A DNA stretch of 64,000 nucleotides from Vesta saturnalis (GCA_036346205.1 JARFJB010002413.1:370001-434000), one strand, 5' to 3'; shown: positions 10,800 to 26,201, counted from the stretch's first letter. Notes: generated from the letters alone by a model not told the origin. Program-made: numbers and translations.

Positions 10800-11809
10800 G
10801 CCGAGATGCAACTCATCAACTACCTAGCAGCTGCGGAAATTGAAGCAGCAGTTTTATGCACCCGAACAAGATTAGAAGACCATTTGGAATGTGACGGATG
10901 GCAGTTTGAACACTTATCGAGGCATTAAATACCTAATATTTTTAGATTTAAAATTGGATTTTTAATTTTATTTGGACTTTAAACTTTAATTTCACTATGA
11001 CTCTAAAACTAACAACAATGTTAAAATAAATCTTGTATCATTTTTATGGAAAATTTAATTTACTTTTTTTTTTATTTTGGTATAATAAATACCTACATCA
11101 TAGCGATTAATATTTTAAAGAAAAAGCGTAAAAACCTTATTTTTTATTCTTAACGCCCCCTAGTGACGGTGATAGACATTGAAAATCCTTAATTTGATTA
11201 ACAACAACTATCTCTTTAATATTTATCTAATCCGGCTCAGCAAAACCAATCTTCGGTTTTATATAGGAGTTTTGGGAGAAATTTACAATTTTATTATTTA
11301 ATTTTTAATTGCGCTCCCTATCGATGAAATACGGAACTTCAAAATAATTTTAAGCATTTTTTTCATGGCCACATTGATAATAAAAAAAATTTTCCCCATG
11401 GTTGTCAGATTGACAGGTCCTAAGATACCGCGTACCTCGCTTGTTTGACCACCTGATATAAATAAGAATTGGAACCTAGGCCAGAATAGATGTGGTTCGG
11501 TACAAAACAGTGTTTCCACATACAATTTTCTTACTTATTTATTTGGCATATCTAAATTTTTTGATGACAGGAGGTAAAAATTTAAAGAGAAATCATGTTT
11601 TCTCCAATTAATACATCTTTGACCAATGAAATTATTAACCTTTTTATTATTCTTTTAATTTGTGGTTCACATTTATAACTCAAAATGTATTTGGGAGAAA
11701 ATTCTAACTTTCAAATGCCCTGTAATTCTTAACTGGAAATTTCCTAAACATTTTTATAACTTACATACACTTTAACGGTAATCATATTAAAAAGATGGAC
11801 AAGGAAACA
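10800..11809. other. Intronic DNA, no gene seen
   Basis: AT-rich. A 75-residue open frame on the minus strand at 11525-11298 matches no family I know and has no supporting context. Confidence 0.5.
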
Positions 11810-12420
11810 GTTAGTTAGTATACAGCAACATATGCATTACTATTGTGATTCTGAACTGAACAATGTAAATCACCAGATCTTGTTAGACTTCTTTCTATTG
11901 TTCAGGTACACACACACATTATGCTTCATGACATTGATATTCCTCATCCTACTATTTGGAGAACATTAAAAAAATAAACTCCATCCATTCTATATACAAA
12001 AAGTCCAGATGCCACGTGTAGGAGCAGAAAAGACTTGATTGGTTTTTAGTAGATGGATTTTTCAGAATAATAGAATTTTGACTAGGTCCTTGTCTAGTGA
12101 TGAGACTTAGTTTACCAGTGTCTGCATTAATAATTTAAGAATTTCTCATGTTTGGTTCCAATAAAATTAGTTTGCCATAAAGCTATCTCATTTAGAAATC
12201 AATTTTCTGTTAATTTTTGATGTGTTATTAATAACCAATTTCTTGGACCATAAAGTGTCTTACAACATTTACTATAGGCCACGAAAAAGCCATTGCACAT
12301 TTATTTAGCTAGTTCCAACAAATTATTCACTCTACTATTTTGTATGTCTCCATGACTCAAAAGGAGATAGAAACATTCTAGAATATTGGGACTACTTACA
12401 TAAATTAATGACGTGCAACT
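11810..12420 (+). pseudogene. Degraded mariner-like transposase relic
   Basis: Frame-shifting reading gives HDIDIPHPTIWRTLKK (about 11930-11975), then a run through SLSSDE and SHVWFQ (about 12090-12160, matching the first catalytic D block followed by the HIW-type motif), then INNQFLGP (about 12226-12250), matching the GIxxxFIGPY block. These are in the order expected for DUF4817-type mariner-like transposases. Stops in all frames show it is long dead. No terminal repeats located. Confidence 0.45.
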
Positions 12421-12829
12421 AAACTTACATGAAATTTCCTACAGCGAAGGTTAATTGGGATTCTTTTACTAAATGATGCAGGGGTTGATGTAGAGAGGTA
12501 CTGCTTGAAAGAAACTGTAACTAGAAGATTAATTCGAATCTTACTAAAAGAGAACAGAAACATATTTAACAAAATGCTGGTCACTTTGAGCAATTGTTAC
12601 AAACATTTGTGTAGTTTTCTTTTTGATTAGTGTTGTATCTTAAGTTTTATACATCTTTGGTTTCTTGTTCTTCTTCTTTTAGCATGTAATACATAGTATT
12701 TTCTACGATTATTGCAGCATTAAAGTTTTTCGAAATAAATTTAATAATTATTATGTTTTTGTTATGAACGAATAAGTTCAAAAGTAAATATGTAATTAAA
12801 AATTATTATTAATTGTAATAATTAATCTA

Positions 12830-12895
12830 GCAAAGTACAGGTCGTAAGTTCAAATCCTACTCAAGGTAAACTTTTTATTTATGTATTTCATAAAA
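12830..12895 (+). repeat. 5'-truncated tRNA-derived SINE copy
   Basis: The 3' half of a tRNA-like unit, including the B-box string AAGTTCAAATCC, then GGTAAACTTTTTATTTATG and an AT-rich tail. It matches, with about three differences over about 42 nt, the 3' half and downstream flank of the tRNA-like unit on the minus strand at 27526-27599, so the two are copies of one dispersed repeat. Confidence 0.5.
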
Positions 12896-13223
12896 TTAAT
12901 AATAAATTTGAAAATTCTTTGGAATATAAATGTTTTCTTTTTTTACTATGTGTTAAAATTTAACAGATCATATTTAACAAGCATTATCATAATTTCATTG
13001 AATTAATTGAAAGTTAGTAATTCAAGGTAGCATTTTCTCCAAATACGTTTTAGATTAAGAGTGTGAGTTATAAATTCAGGGAATAATAAAAACGTTGATT
13101 TTATTGATTAGGACTTGAAAATTTATAAATTTATAAATAAATCAAATCATATCCTTTAATGAGACAGTATTTGAAAATTATAACTAGATTATTCCTAATA
13201 CAGGGTATTCTATCTTGTCTTTT

Positions 13224-15750
<2,527 letters not shown>

Positions 15751-15756
15751 TATATA

Positions 15757-16880
15757 CAGGGTGTTTCTAAATTCTTCTGAGATATTACCCCTAAAAGGTG
15801 GTGAGTAAAATTGGGTTTTTATTTTTTTGCTTAAATTTAAGTAAAGATGGAAATTTGGCATTTTGTAATTTCCGTGCACTTGCAAAGGACTAACCTCCGG
15901 TATTTTATCAACATTCCTGTTACATTATAAGAGGATAAAATTGGCAACCCTTACTTTATTTATTATCAAATCCTTCTTTCGAGATTAAGTTTTGTGAAAT
16001 AAAAATGTTACTTAAAATCCCTTTTTATTTAAAAACATTTCTTAATTTTAAAATTTTTTCCTAGAACCAATAGAATCGGAGAAACAAAATAAAATACAAT
16101 ACCATGATTTTTATTCCTTATTAATAATAAACTACGTATTGATACTGTGAAACAGTAAAGATATAAAATGCAAGAATAAAATAGTAAATGTTGGAAATGA
16201 ACGCCTTCCGCCAAAGTACATAAACGCAGTCTACGTCTCATCAATCGTTAAGGCATATTTCTTATACTATCACACCCTATTTGCATACGATTCTTCAAAT
16301 TGTTGATATCAAGTATGCGTATGTTGTAAACTAATTATTTAAGGTAACCCCAAAACCAGGAATCACATGGATTTAATTCTGGAGATCGAGAAGGCCAGTG
16401 TTGCACCTCTCCTCAACCAATAAACCGTTGGGGTAAGTTGCATCTAAGTATTGTGTAGAAGTCTGACAACAGCCTACTAATACATAACTTTAATTGTAAT
16501 TAAAAACAAGGTGTTACACTTGATATTGTATTTTATTTTTTTCTGTTTTTCTATTGGTTCTAGGAAAAAAGTTTAAGATTAAAAAATCTTTTTTAATAAA
16601 AAGGGATTTTAAGTAACATTTTTTATTTCCCAAAACTCAATCTCGAAATATAGATTTGATATTAAATAAAGTAAGGGTTGCTAATTTCATCCCAGTGGTT
16701 AGTCCTTTGCGGGTGCACGGAAAAAACTGAAAAAAATATTTCAAGTTTACTCACCACTTTTTAGGGGTGATATCTCGGAAGGGGGTGGGCTGAGCAAATT
16801 TTGTTATAGAAAAGACCCGTCATAATTTCATTTGAGCAATCACCTCCTGAATTTTTTCGTATGAATTTAGAAACACTCTG
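15757..16880. mobile_element. Foldback mariner-like element, TA-flanked, non-autonomous
   Basis: It starts CAGGGTGTTTCTAAATTC after TA (15755-15756) and ends with the complement (GAATTTAGAAACACTCTG) before TA (16881-16882). The arms are long, about 300 bp each: the AGGTGGTGAGTAAA region near 15798 is mirrored near 16750, and CCTTTTTATTTAAAAA-type sequence near 16020 is mirrored near 16600. The centre holds a minus-strand transposase C-terminus. A third copy of the arm sequence lies at 59590-59808. Confidence 0.75.
16029..16440 (-). pseudogene. Mariner-like transposase C-terminal fragment
   Basis: The minus strand reads HWPSRSPELNPCDSWFWGYLK (about 16405-16340), then NIRILDINNLKNR, and ends in MRRRLRLCTLAEGVHFQHLL. 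This is the third-catalytic-residue region and tail of the DUF4817-type mariner-like family (usual consensus PRSPDLTPxDFFLWG; here E stands for the D). The N-terminal two thirds are missing, so the element depends on a transposase made elsewhere, or is dead. Confidence 0.6.
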
Positions 16881-16919
16881 TACATCATTTGGGGAGAAAT
16901 TACGTTTTTGATAGCGATT

Positions 16920-17265
16920 TAAGAGTTTGTAATCATCTGATTCCAGAGATGTCCAAAAACTATTTATTGACCCAATTCGTTGGGAAATGACCAAATGCAT
17001 TGTTTCGATGGACAAGAACGAAATTTTATGGTTTCAGGGCGATGGTCAGCATTTTACGCCAATAAATTTATATCTACACCAATTATGTTGCGCAAACGGC
17101 CAAACTCATTGTATCAATGGACAAAAACTGCTATAGGGCGTTGGTCACTATTCGGAATCGAATATGCTCAAGAACTATTTATGCGCTAATTTCGTTGAAA
17201 AAACGGTCAAACGCATTGTTTGAATGGTCAAGAACTAAATGTTTTATAGTGTTTGTTATCATTTG
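16920..17265. repeat. Diverged tandem repeat, period about 108 bp, three units
   Basis: CATTGTTTCGATGGACAAG (about 16997), CATTGTATCAATGGACAAA (about 17107) and CATTGTTTGAATGGTCAAG (about 17214) recur about 108 bp apart. Each is followed at similar distance by a GGTCAGCATTT, GGTCACTATTC or TGTTATCATTT word. An extra partial unit precedes them near 16930. Confidence 0.65.
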
Positions 17266-18179
17266 GAACAACGGTGTCCAAACCTACCATTTTTACATGA
17301 ATTTCTTTTTTTTTAATGTTTGACTCCATGGTAGAATTACTGCGTTCGCTACTTGGAAAGGGCAACACTCGATTGCTTTTAATTTACACATTTTATTTAG
17401 GTACATTTAGGAAATGAGCTGTTAAATAATTTAAATTTCGAGAATATCATTTCTATGTACAGTAGATAACAGCATTTTAACATCTTATAATAGTGATGCT
17501 TTTCATAAGCTGTAGCCAAATTTCGAAAGTAATAAACATAGCCTTCTTGCTTTAACACCTTGTTTAGGCAATTTCTAGTAACATACGTCAACAAAAACGC
17601 TCCCGTAACATATCCCAGGTTACACCTCGAAAACATCACTGAATAGGTACAAACATTCTTCATATTGGACAGTTGTTACACCAGTTGTCTGTTATTGAAT
17701 ACATATTTTAATGTTCCACGTCTGTATTTTTAACCCTTTTGATTATCATCTTTGTCGACCATTTTTAAATACCACTTGTTCAACTCAGTAATAATAACTA
17801 TAGTTGAAACATTTCTTTGTATCTCCTGTTTACTTAGTACGTATTTCTACATTTTACCTGATCATTCTTCCCGAGCGACCTTTACCTTTATTCAAAACCA
17901 TATGCATATCACGTATCCATTATTTTTATTCCTACAACTAATACATTTTCTTCTGCTTCTTTGCCATTAGCGTTATTTACTCTGGTTTTTATTATAGTTT
18001 TGATCTTACGTGGCAACTTTTTTATTTTATAGTCAAACTTCTTATTCATTCCGTTTTAGTGTTTGTGCCGCTCGTATTTTTCTTTTCCTCTTCATATTTC
18101 TCGAAATTATCTTTCTTGTTAAGATACATGCTCGTAACATCTTTCTCTAACAAATTACTGTTTAATATTGATGTACAGT

Positions 18180-19330
18180 ATGACTCATTTAGATTGAAAA
18201 CGCCCCTGTAAAATTTGAAACTAATACCGATTTCAACCAATTTTTTTTAAATGTCAAGTAATACAAGATCTACGTCGGGACAAAAAGTAAAATGTTTTTT
18301 CCAACTTTCAGGGCATACTACAATACTTTTTCGTAGTCAAAAATGGAGAATTATTATTAGCGTTTTTTTTTTATAAAAAAAATTCTACGCCACTGGATTC
18401 CGAGTGCCTCCAAATAGCTCTGACCAAAATTTTATAAAACTATATTAATAACAAATTTATTGCAACATAAAATTCGAAAACTCATTGAGCTAACAGTTGC
18501 ACACCTTGTATCAATAGATGGCCATGAAAATTATTATTTATTTTTTAATAATTGTTAGAATAAACCACCAATGGAGAAAAAAATGTATCATCAATATTTA
18601 ATAAAAGTAACCGAATTACATTTACCTTTACATGGCATTAACTAATAAAACTGAATAGGAAACTTAACTGTAACAAAAATATTAAGCTCTATTTTATTTT
18701 AGATCCTAGTTTTCTCTATCAATACACCATCTGGTCTGATACATTTGTCGTAGCTCTACGGATGTTTTTAATTATATTACTTAGTTCTTGTGGGATAATT
18801 TCTTCACGTGCCTGTCGAATTCTTGCACAAAATTCGTTTCTGTCTCTTTTGTAAACTTTCTGTGTGAGTATTCCCCAGAGAAAGAAGTCTAAAATTGTTA
18901 GATCTTGAGATCTCGGTGGCCAATGTATTAACGGACTACCACGGCCTATCCATCGGTTTGGATAACCTTCGTTCAGCCATTGCCTCACATCTCTGCCATA
19001 TTGACTTTATTAATTAATTAATTAATGAGTTTTCGAATTTTAAGTAGTCATAACTTTGTTATTAATAAATATATTTTTATAAAATTTTAGTCAGAGCTTT
19101 TGAGGCACCCTGAATCCAGTGGGGTAGAAATTTTTTATAAAAAAATTGCTTATAAAAATTCTCCATTTTCGACTACGAAAAAGTATCATAGAGTGCCCTG
19201 AAAATTGGAATAAACATTTTAAATTGTACCCCGACTTAGATCTTTTATTACTTGACATTAAAAAAAATGGTTGAAATCGGTAAACAACTTCAAATTTTAC
19301 AGGAGTGTTTCCATTCTAAATGAGTCACAC
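18180..19330. mobile_element. Foldback mariner-like element, copy 1
   Basis: Left arm 18180-18490 and right arm 19020-19330 are inverted copies of each other: TGACTCATTTAGA near 18182 mirrors TCTAAATGAGTCA near 19315, and the arms share the CCTGTAAAATTTGAA and GATTTCAACCA words, the GACTACGAAAAAGTAT region and AACTCATTGAGC/AATGAGTTTTCG. Between them lies a minus-strand transposase fragment. Confidence 0.7.
18719..18988 (-). pseudogene. Mariner-like transposase C-terminal fragment, copy 1
   Basis: An 89-residue open frame contains GYPNRWIGRGSPLIHWPPRS followed by QDLTILDFFLWG, the hallmark of DUF4817-type mariner-like transposases around the third catalytic aspartate (usual PPRSPDL; here PPRSQDL). 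The tail (ARIRQAREEI, RRATTNV) also fits. The catalytic core upstream is missing, so this is a remnant inside a non-autonomous element, not a working transposase. Confidence 0.7.
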
Positions 19331-20542
19331 TTATATATGTATGTCCATATGACATTGGGTGATGTAGTCAAAACAGTAATTAAAATTATAAGTTCTATAC
19401 GGTGATAAGAAAAGGTGGTAACACTTGAGATTTTTAAATTTTCAACACAAGGTTTTGAAACTTAAGAAAATATATGGGGGATATCTGACACATTTTTACG
19501 TTCCAATTCCAGTTTAATCAGAAGTGGTTTTAACTTGGTTTACTTACAGTACACCCTTCTTTTTGTTTCATTTGTGAGCATTAACCAATTATTGGTATGG
19601 CACAATACCGTCAAAATTAGAAATATATGTTCTTTAAGCGAGTCTTTGAATAGTCACAGAAAGCCAGGATTGTCTAAATCATCAATACACTGTTTCCGTC
19701 GTTATTTTGTATTCACTGATACTTGGGCTTAATTTTCCAGTTAAGCCTTTTTTTTTCAATCAAGTTGCCATATCTAAATAATTTCAAATAGAAACTTTAA
19801 ATGATAATATGATCATGAAAATTTAGGAATTGAAATGTTTTGTGGGCTTCTAACATGACCAGGAGCAAGAAAAAGTATCGTCAGTCTGCCGTCACGTTTG
19901 GTGCATTTATCATTTACCTTAATATTAGAAATTGCTGAACCAACTAAAACGAAATTGGGAATATATTGCTGTTATATAAATGATGAAAATATTCAAACAA
20001 AATGAGTAAACAGTGTGTTTAAAAAAGTGTGCTACTGTTATTCAGAAATTTTAAATTAATAATGTTAGTTTCTAGGATATTTTCCACATATACAGGGTGA
20101 TCAAATAAATAATCTTTTTACATAAATTGTGAAGCTATTAAACAAATTACCAAAGTGTAGCTTTTCTATTAAGTAACAATGACCAACGTAGACTATGTGT
20201 GGAAAGTACTGCATCAGATCTTGACTGATTTTTTTTTCTCCTGACAACTTTGTTACCTATAAGCATTAAGATGTTCTAAAAATTCTTTCTAGCTTAATAA
20301 AACGGTCTAAGAGATACATTTTTTTATGTGGATCTTTACATCTGTAATAAATGTTAAGGTTTCAATTCAGTTCATTAATTTGAGAAATGGGTTCTGCAAA
20401 ACTTTTGACACATTCGAAATGAAAGATTTTGTATACAAAATACCTTAGCTTCTATTTACACAATTTATCCAAAAATATTATGCATGTCAGGTACATTTTT
20501 AAAATATTTGGATCAACATCCTAATGTGGAATAAAACATTCT

Positions 20543-20869
20543 TTGATACCATCTCCGGCTATCTTTGCTAGAAACACTCGGTTCGCTCATTCACATCATC
20601 AGTATGCAATACAAATCTCCACTTGTCGTACCAAACGGGCACAATCCACATTTTTCTACACGGCTTCTAAACTCTGGAATGATCTCCCTAGTTCCTGTTT
20701 TCCTCTCACTTACGATATGAGAAAATTTAAGTAGCTGTTCATAGGCATCTATTGGCAATTCATTATCCCTCTATCCATCCTCCTAAGTATTCCTGAGTGC
20801 TTTAGCACGATAGGCCTTATTTAGCCTGTTCAGGTCCACAACCATAAAAAAAAAAAAAAAAAAAAAAAA
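20543..20869 (+). mobile_element. 5'-truncated jockey-like LINE 3' end with poly(A), copy 1
   Basis: The frame reads a LINE RT C-terminus (TASKLWNDLPSSCFPLTYD, then MRKFK and stop), followed by about 115 bp of 3' UTR (CTGTTCAGGTCCACAACC) and an A run to 20869. The last protein block and poly(A) are typical of a target-primed, 5'-truncated insertion. The same 3' UTR recurs at 57531-57641. Confidence 0.7.
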
Positions 20870-22470
20870 CTAGTATATATCAAGTTTGGTTATCTTTAAA
20901 ACATTATCGTTTAAAGTTTATGATAAATTTTCTCAGACACATAGATCGAGTCATTTCACATTTTACTTACACATTTTAAATAATAACTTTTTGTTTTGCC
21001 CCACTATTACTCGCGTATTTGAACGTTAAATTTTTTTAATACTATCTTTAAGCAAGGGACATTTTTCCTTACCCTTTGGTAAGTGATGGTTTGCATATTG
21101 ATAGCGGTTAACGTAAAGATTCAATTGGTATGGCAAAACTTTCTTTCCTCTTTAGTAATTAATGGTATTATATACTATGATTATTAGTGCAGGACAATGA
21201 TTGGTACATGTGGGTGCGCCGGTAGTTGTCTTAGGTCAAAATACCTCTATAATATGGAAAATGTATCTTACCCCGTTCTAAGTGATGGTTGTGTACTTGA
21301 AAGAATTTTTCCTTCTTGCCGTTGTTTTATTTGAACCTTGTATTGTCCATGAAACATAAGTTGTAGATGTTTAGGAAGTAGTGTACATTTGTTGAATATT
21401 GATAAATGTAAACATACGCAATTGTTTGGTATATCTTATTTTCTAAAAATACATTGTGAGGAATTTAAGAATTTAGTGTATTTGTAAATTTTATGATTAT
21501 GCTTAAGGGATCTTTTATTTTAAAGTGACGTAATTGTTTGAGCTTAGTGGTCAGTTCCTTTCGCGGTAGAAGTAAGAACTAATACAGGTGTTTAGAAAAA
21601 TCGTTAGTGGCCCATCTACTCCCAAATATATTTTTAATCTGTGATTAGGTTGTTAGGCAAATTTATGAAAGAAAATTGTTTCTTTTGAATTACTCAGATA
21701 TAGAGACTTAGACATTTTTTCTGACGTTATTAATTTATTAAAATTATTTTTAAATCGTTTTACTGACGCCATCTGCTTTAGGTTATGCTAGCAGCACTGT
21801 TGCTCAAAGTGTCAAACGGCTCTAATGTGTCGAACGGCTCTAATGTGTATGACAGATATAAGCAAATGTTCATTTATGAAAAAGGGTGCCAAACTAAAAA
21901 TTTCCCAGGTTACACCCGAAAACATCACTGAATAGGTACAAACATTCTTCATATTGGACAGTTGTTACACCAGTTGTCTGTTATTGAATACATATTTTAA
22001 TGTTCCACGTCTGTATTTTTAACCCTTTTGATTATCATCTTGTGCGACCTTTTTAAATACCACTTGTTCAACTCAGTAATAATAACTATAGTTCGAATAC
22101 ATTTCTTTGTATCTCCTGTTTATTAGTACGTTTTCTACATTTTTACCTGATCATTCTTCCCGAGCGACCTTTACCTTTATTCAAAACCATATGCATATCA
22201 CGTATCCATTATTTTTATTCCTACAACTAATACATTTTCTTCTGCTTCTTTGCCATTAGCGTTATTTACTCTGGTTTTTATTATAGTTTTTGATCTTACG
22301 TAGAGCAACTTTTTTATTTTATAGTCAAACTTCTTATTCATTCCGTTTTAGTGTTTGTGCCGCTCGTATTTTTCTTTTCCTCTTCATATTTCTCGAAATT
22401 ATCTTTCTTGTTAAGATACATGCTCGTAACATCTTTCTCTAACAAATTACTGTTTAATATTGATGTACAG

Positions 22471-23620
22471 TATGACTCATTTAGATTGAAAACGCCCCTG
22501 TAAAATTTGAAACTAATACCGATTTCAACCAATTTTTTTTAAATGTCAAGTAATACAAGATCTACGTCGGGACAAAAAGTAAAATGTTTTTCCAACTTTC
22601 AGGGCATACTACAATACTTTTCGTAGTCAAAATGGAGAATTATTATTAGCGTTTTTTTTATAAAAAATTCTACGCCACTGGATTCGAGTGCCTCCAAATA
22701 GCTTTGACCAAAATTTTATAAAACTATATTAATAACAAATTTATTGCAACATAAAATTCGAAAACTCATTGAGCTAACAGTTGCACACCTTGTATCAATA
22801 GATGGCCATGAAAATTATTATTTATTTTTTAATAATTGTTAGAATAAACCACCAATGGAGAAAAAAATGTATCATCAATATTTAATAAAAGTAACCGAAT
22901 TACATTTACCTTTACATGGCATTAACTAATAAAACTGAATAGGAAACTTAACTGTAACAAAAATATTAAGCTCTATTTTATTTTAGATCCTAGTTTTCTC
23001 TATCAATACACCATCTGGTCTGATACATTTGTCGTAGCTCTACGGATGTTTTTAATTATATTACTTAGTTCTTGTGGGATAATTTCTTCACGTGCCTGTC
23101 GAATTCTTGCACAAAATTCGTTTCTGTCTCTTTTGTAAACTTTCTGTGTGAGTATTCCCCAGAGAAAGAAGTCTAAAATTGTTAGATCTTGAGATCTCGG
23201 TGGCCAATGTATTAACGGACTACCACGGCCTATCCATCGGTTTGGATAACCTTCGTTCAGCCATTGCCTCACATCTCTGCCATATTGACTTTATTAATTA
23301 ATTAATTAATGAGTTTTCGAATTTTAAGTAGTCATAACTTTGTTATTAATAAATATATTTTTATAAAATTTTAGTCAGAGCTTTTTGGAGGCACCCTGAA
23401 TCCAGTGGGGTAGAAATTTTTTTTATAAAAAAAAATTGCTTATAAAAATTCTCCATTTTCGACTACGAAAAAGTATCGTGGTATGCCCTGAAAATTGGAA
23501 TAAACATTTTAAACTTTGTCCCGCCGTAGATCTTTTATTACTTGACATTAAAAAAAAAATGGTTGAAATCGGTAAACAACTTCAAATTTTACAGGAGTGT
23601 TTCCATTCTAAATGAGTCAC
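22471..23620. mobile_element. Foldback mariner-like element, copy 2
   Basis: The same element inside the second 4.29-kb unit, with the same arms and core; small length differences occur in T and A runs. Confidence 0.7.
23003..23272 (-). pseudogene. Mariner-like transposase C-terminal fragment, copy 2
   Basis: Encodes exactly the same 89 residues as the fragment at 18719-18988, as part of the second 4.29-kb unit. Identity over the full frame, in a dead fragment under no selection, argues that the duplication is extremely young or artefactual. Confidence 0.7.
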
Positions 23621-24833
23621 ACTTATATATGTATGTCCATATGTCGACATTGGGTGATGTAGTCAAAACAGTAATTAAAATTATAAGTTCTATACGGGTG
23701 ATAAGAAAAGGTGGTAACACTTGAGATTTTTTAAATTTTCAACACAAGGTTTTGAAACTTAAGAAAATATATGGGGGATATCTGACACATTTTTACGTTC
23801 CAATTCCAGTTTAATCAGAAGTGGTTTTAACTTGGTTTACTTACAGTACACCCTTCTTTTTGTTTCATTTGTGAGCATTAACCAATTATTGGTATGGCAC
23901 AATACCGTCAAAATTAGAAATATATGTTCTTTAAGCGAGTCTTTGAATAGTCACAGAAAGCCAGGATTGTCTAAATCATCAATACACTGTTTCCGTCGTT
24001 ATTTTGTATTCACTGATACTTGGGCTTAATTTTCCAGTTAAGCCTTTTTTTCAATCAAGTTGCCATATCTAAATAATTTCAAATAGAAACTTTAAATGAT
24101 AATATGATCATGAAAATTTAGGAATTGAAATGTTTTGTGGGCTTCTAACATGACCAGGAGCAAGAAAAAGTATCGTCAGTCTGCCGTCACGTTTGGTGCA
24201 TTTATCATTTACCTTAATATTAGAAATTGCTGAACCAACTAAAACGAAATTGGGAATATATTGCTGTTATATAAATGATGAAAATATTCAAACAAAATGA
24301 GTAAACAGTGTGTTTAAAAAAGTGTGCTACTGTTATTCAGAAATTTTAAATTAATAATGTTAGTTTCTAGGATATTTTCCACATATACAGGGTGATCAAA
24401 TAAATAATCTTTTTACATAAATTGTGAAGCTATTAAACAAATTACCAAAGTGTAGCTTTTCTATTAAGTAACAATGACCAACGTAGACTATGTGTGGAAA
24501 GTACTGCATCAGATCTTGACTGATTTTTTTCTCCTGACAACTTTGTTACCTATAAGCATTAAGATGTTCTAAAATTCTTTCTAGCTTAATAAAACGGTCT
24601 AAGAGATACATTTTTTATGTGGATCTTTACATCTGTAATAAATGTTAAGGTTTCAATTCAGTTCATTAATTTGAGAAATGGGTTCTGCAAAACTTTTGAC
24701 ACATTCGAAATGAAAGATTTTGTATACAAAATACCTTAGCTTCTATTTACACAATTTATCCAAAAATATTATGCATGTCAGGTACATTTTTAAAATATTT
24801 GGATCAACATCCTAATGTGGAATAAAACATTCT

Positions 24834-25149
24834 TTGATACCATCTCCGGCTATCTTTGCTAGAAACACTCGGTTCGCTCATTCACATCATCAGTATGCAA
24901 TACAAATCTCCACTTGTCGTACCAAACGGGCACAATCCACATTTTCTACGGCTTCTAAACTCTGGAATGATCTCCCTAGTTCCTGTTTTCCTCTCACTTA
25001 CGATATGAGAAAATTTAAGTAGCTGTTCATAGGCATCTATTGGCAATTCATTATCCTCTATCCATCCTCCTAAGTATTCCTGAGTGCTTTAGCACGATAG
25101 GCCTTATTACCTGTTCAGGTCCACAACCATAAAAAAAAAAAAAAAAAAA
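24834..25149 (+). mobile_element. 5'-truncated jockey-like LINE 3' end with poly(A), copy 2
   Basis: Copy within the second 4.29-kb unit. It differs from copy 1 by losing a few bases (TTCTACGG against TTTCTACACGG, and a shorter poly(A)), the pattern seen across the two units. Confidence 0.7.
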
Positions 25150-26201
25150 CTAGTATATATCAAGTTTGGTTATCTTTAAAACATTATCGTTTAAAGTTTA
25201 TGATAAATTTTCTCAGACACATAGATCGAGTCATTTCACATTTTACTTACACATTTTAAATAATAACTTTTTGTTTTGCCCCACTATTACTCGCGTATTT
25301 GAACGTTAAATTTTTTTAATACTATCTTTAAGCAAGGGACATTTTTCCTTACCCTTTGGTAAGTGATGGTTTGCATATTGATAGCGGTTAACGTAAAGAT
25401 TCAATTGGTATGGCAAAACTTTCTTTCCTCTTTAGTAATTAATGGTATTATATACTATGATTATTAGTGCAGGACAATGATTGGTACATGTGGGTGCGCC
25501 GGTAGTTGTCTTAGGTCAAAATACCTCTATAATATGGAAAATGTATCTTACCCCGTTCTAAGTGATGGATTTGTGTACTTGAAAGAATTTTTTCCTTCTT
25601 GCCGTTGTTTTATTTGAACCTTGTATTGTCCATGAAACATAAGTTGTAGATGTTTAGGAAGTAGTGTACATTTTGTTGAATATTGATTAAATGTAAACAT
25701 ACGCAATTGTTTGGTATATCTTATTTTCTAAAAAATACATTGTGAGGAATTTAAGAATTTAGTGTATTTGTAAATTTTATGATTATGCTTAAGGGATCTT
25801 TTATTTTAAAGTGACGTAATTGTTTGAGCTTAGTGGTCAGTTCCTTTCGCGGTAGAAGTAAGAACTAATACAGGTGTTTAGAAAAATCGTGTGAGTGGCC
25901 CATCTACTCCCCAAATATATTTTTTAATCTGTGATTAGGTTGTTAGGCAAATTTATGAAAGAAAATTGTTTCTTTTTGAATTACTCAGATATAGAGACTT
26001 AGACATTTTTTTCTGACGTTATTAATTTATTAAAATTATTTTTTAAATCGTTTTTACTGACGCCATCTGCTTTAGGTTATGCTAGCAGCACTGTTGCTCA
26101 AAGTGTCAAACGGCTCTAATGTGTCGAACGGCTCTAATGTGTATGACAGATATAAGCAAATGTTCATTTATGAAAAATCAGGGGTGCCAAACTAAAAATT
26201 T

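Larger units (their letters stand above)
17613..21902 (+). repeat. 4.29-kb direct duplication, copy 1
   Basis: This unit, from TCCCAGGTTACACC to GCCAAACTAAAAATT, is immediately followed by a near-identical copy at 21903-26201. Differences are mainly 1-3 nt length changes in homopolymer runs with few substitutions. The unit holds a foldback mariner-like element (18180-19330), a transposase fragment and a LINE 3' end with poly(A). Near identity implies a very recent event or an assembly artefact. Confidence 0.95.
21903..26201 (+). repeat. 4.29-kb direct duplication, copy 2
   Basis: Second copy, abutting the first with no spacer. Reading frames of 64 and 89 residues are conserved exactly between copies, at offsets 4284-4297. 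It ends at 26201, where the sequence diverges into unique intron DNA. Confidence 0.95.

Noticed and set aside
17613..26201. Two genes conserved between duplicate units (64- and 89-residue frames)
   Set aside because: Conservation is explained by the whole-unit duplication, not by selection; the 89-residue frame is a transposase fragment.
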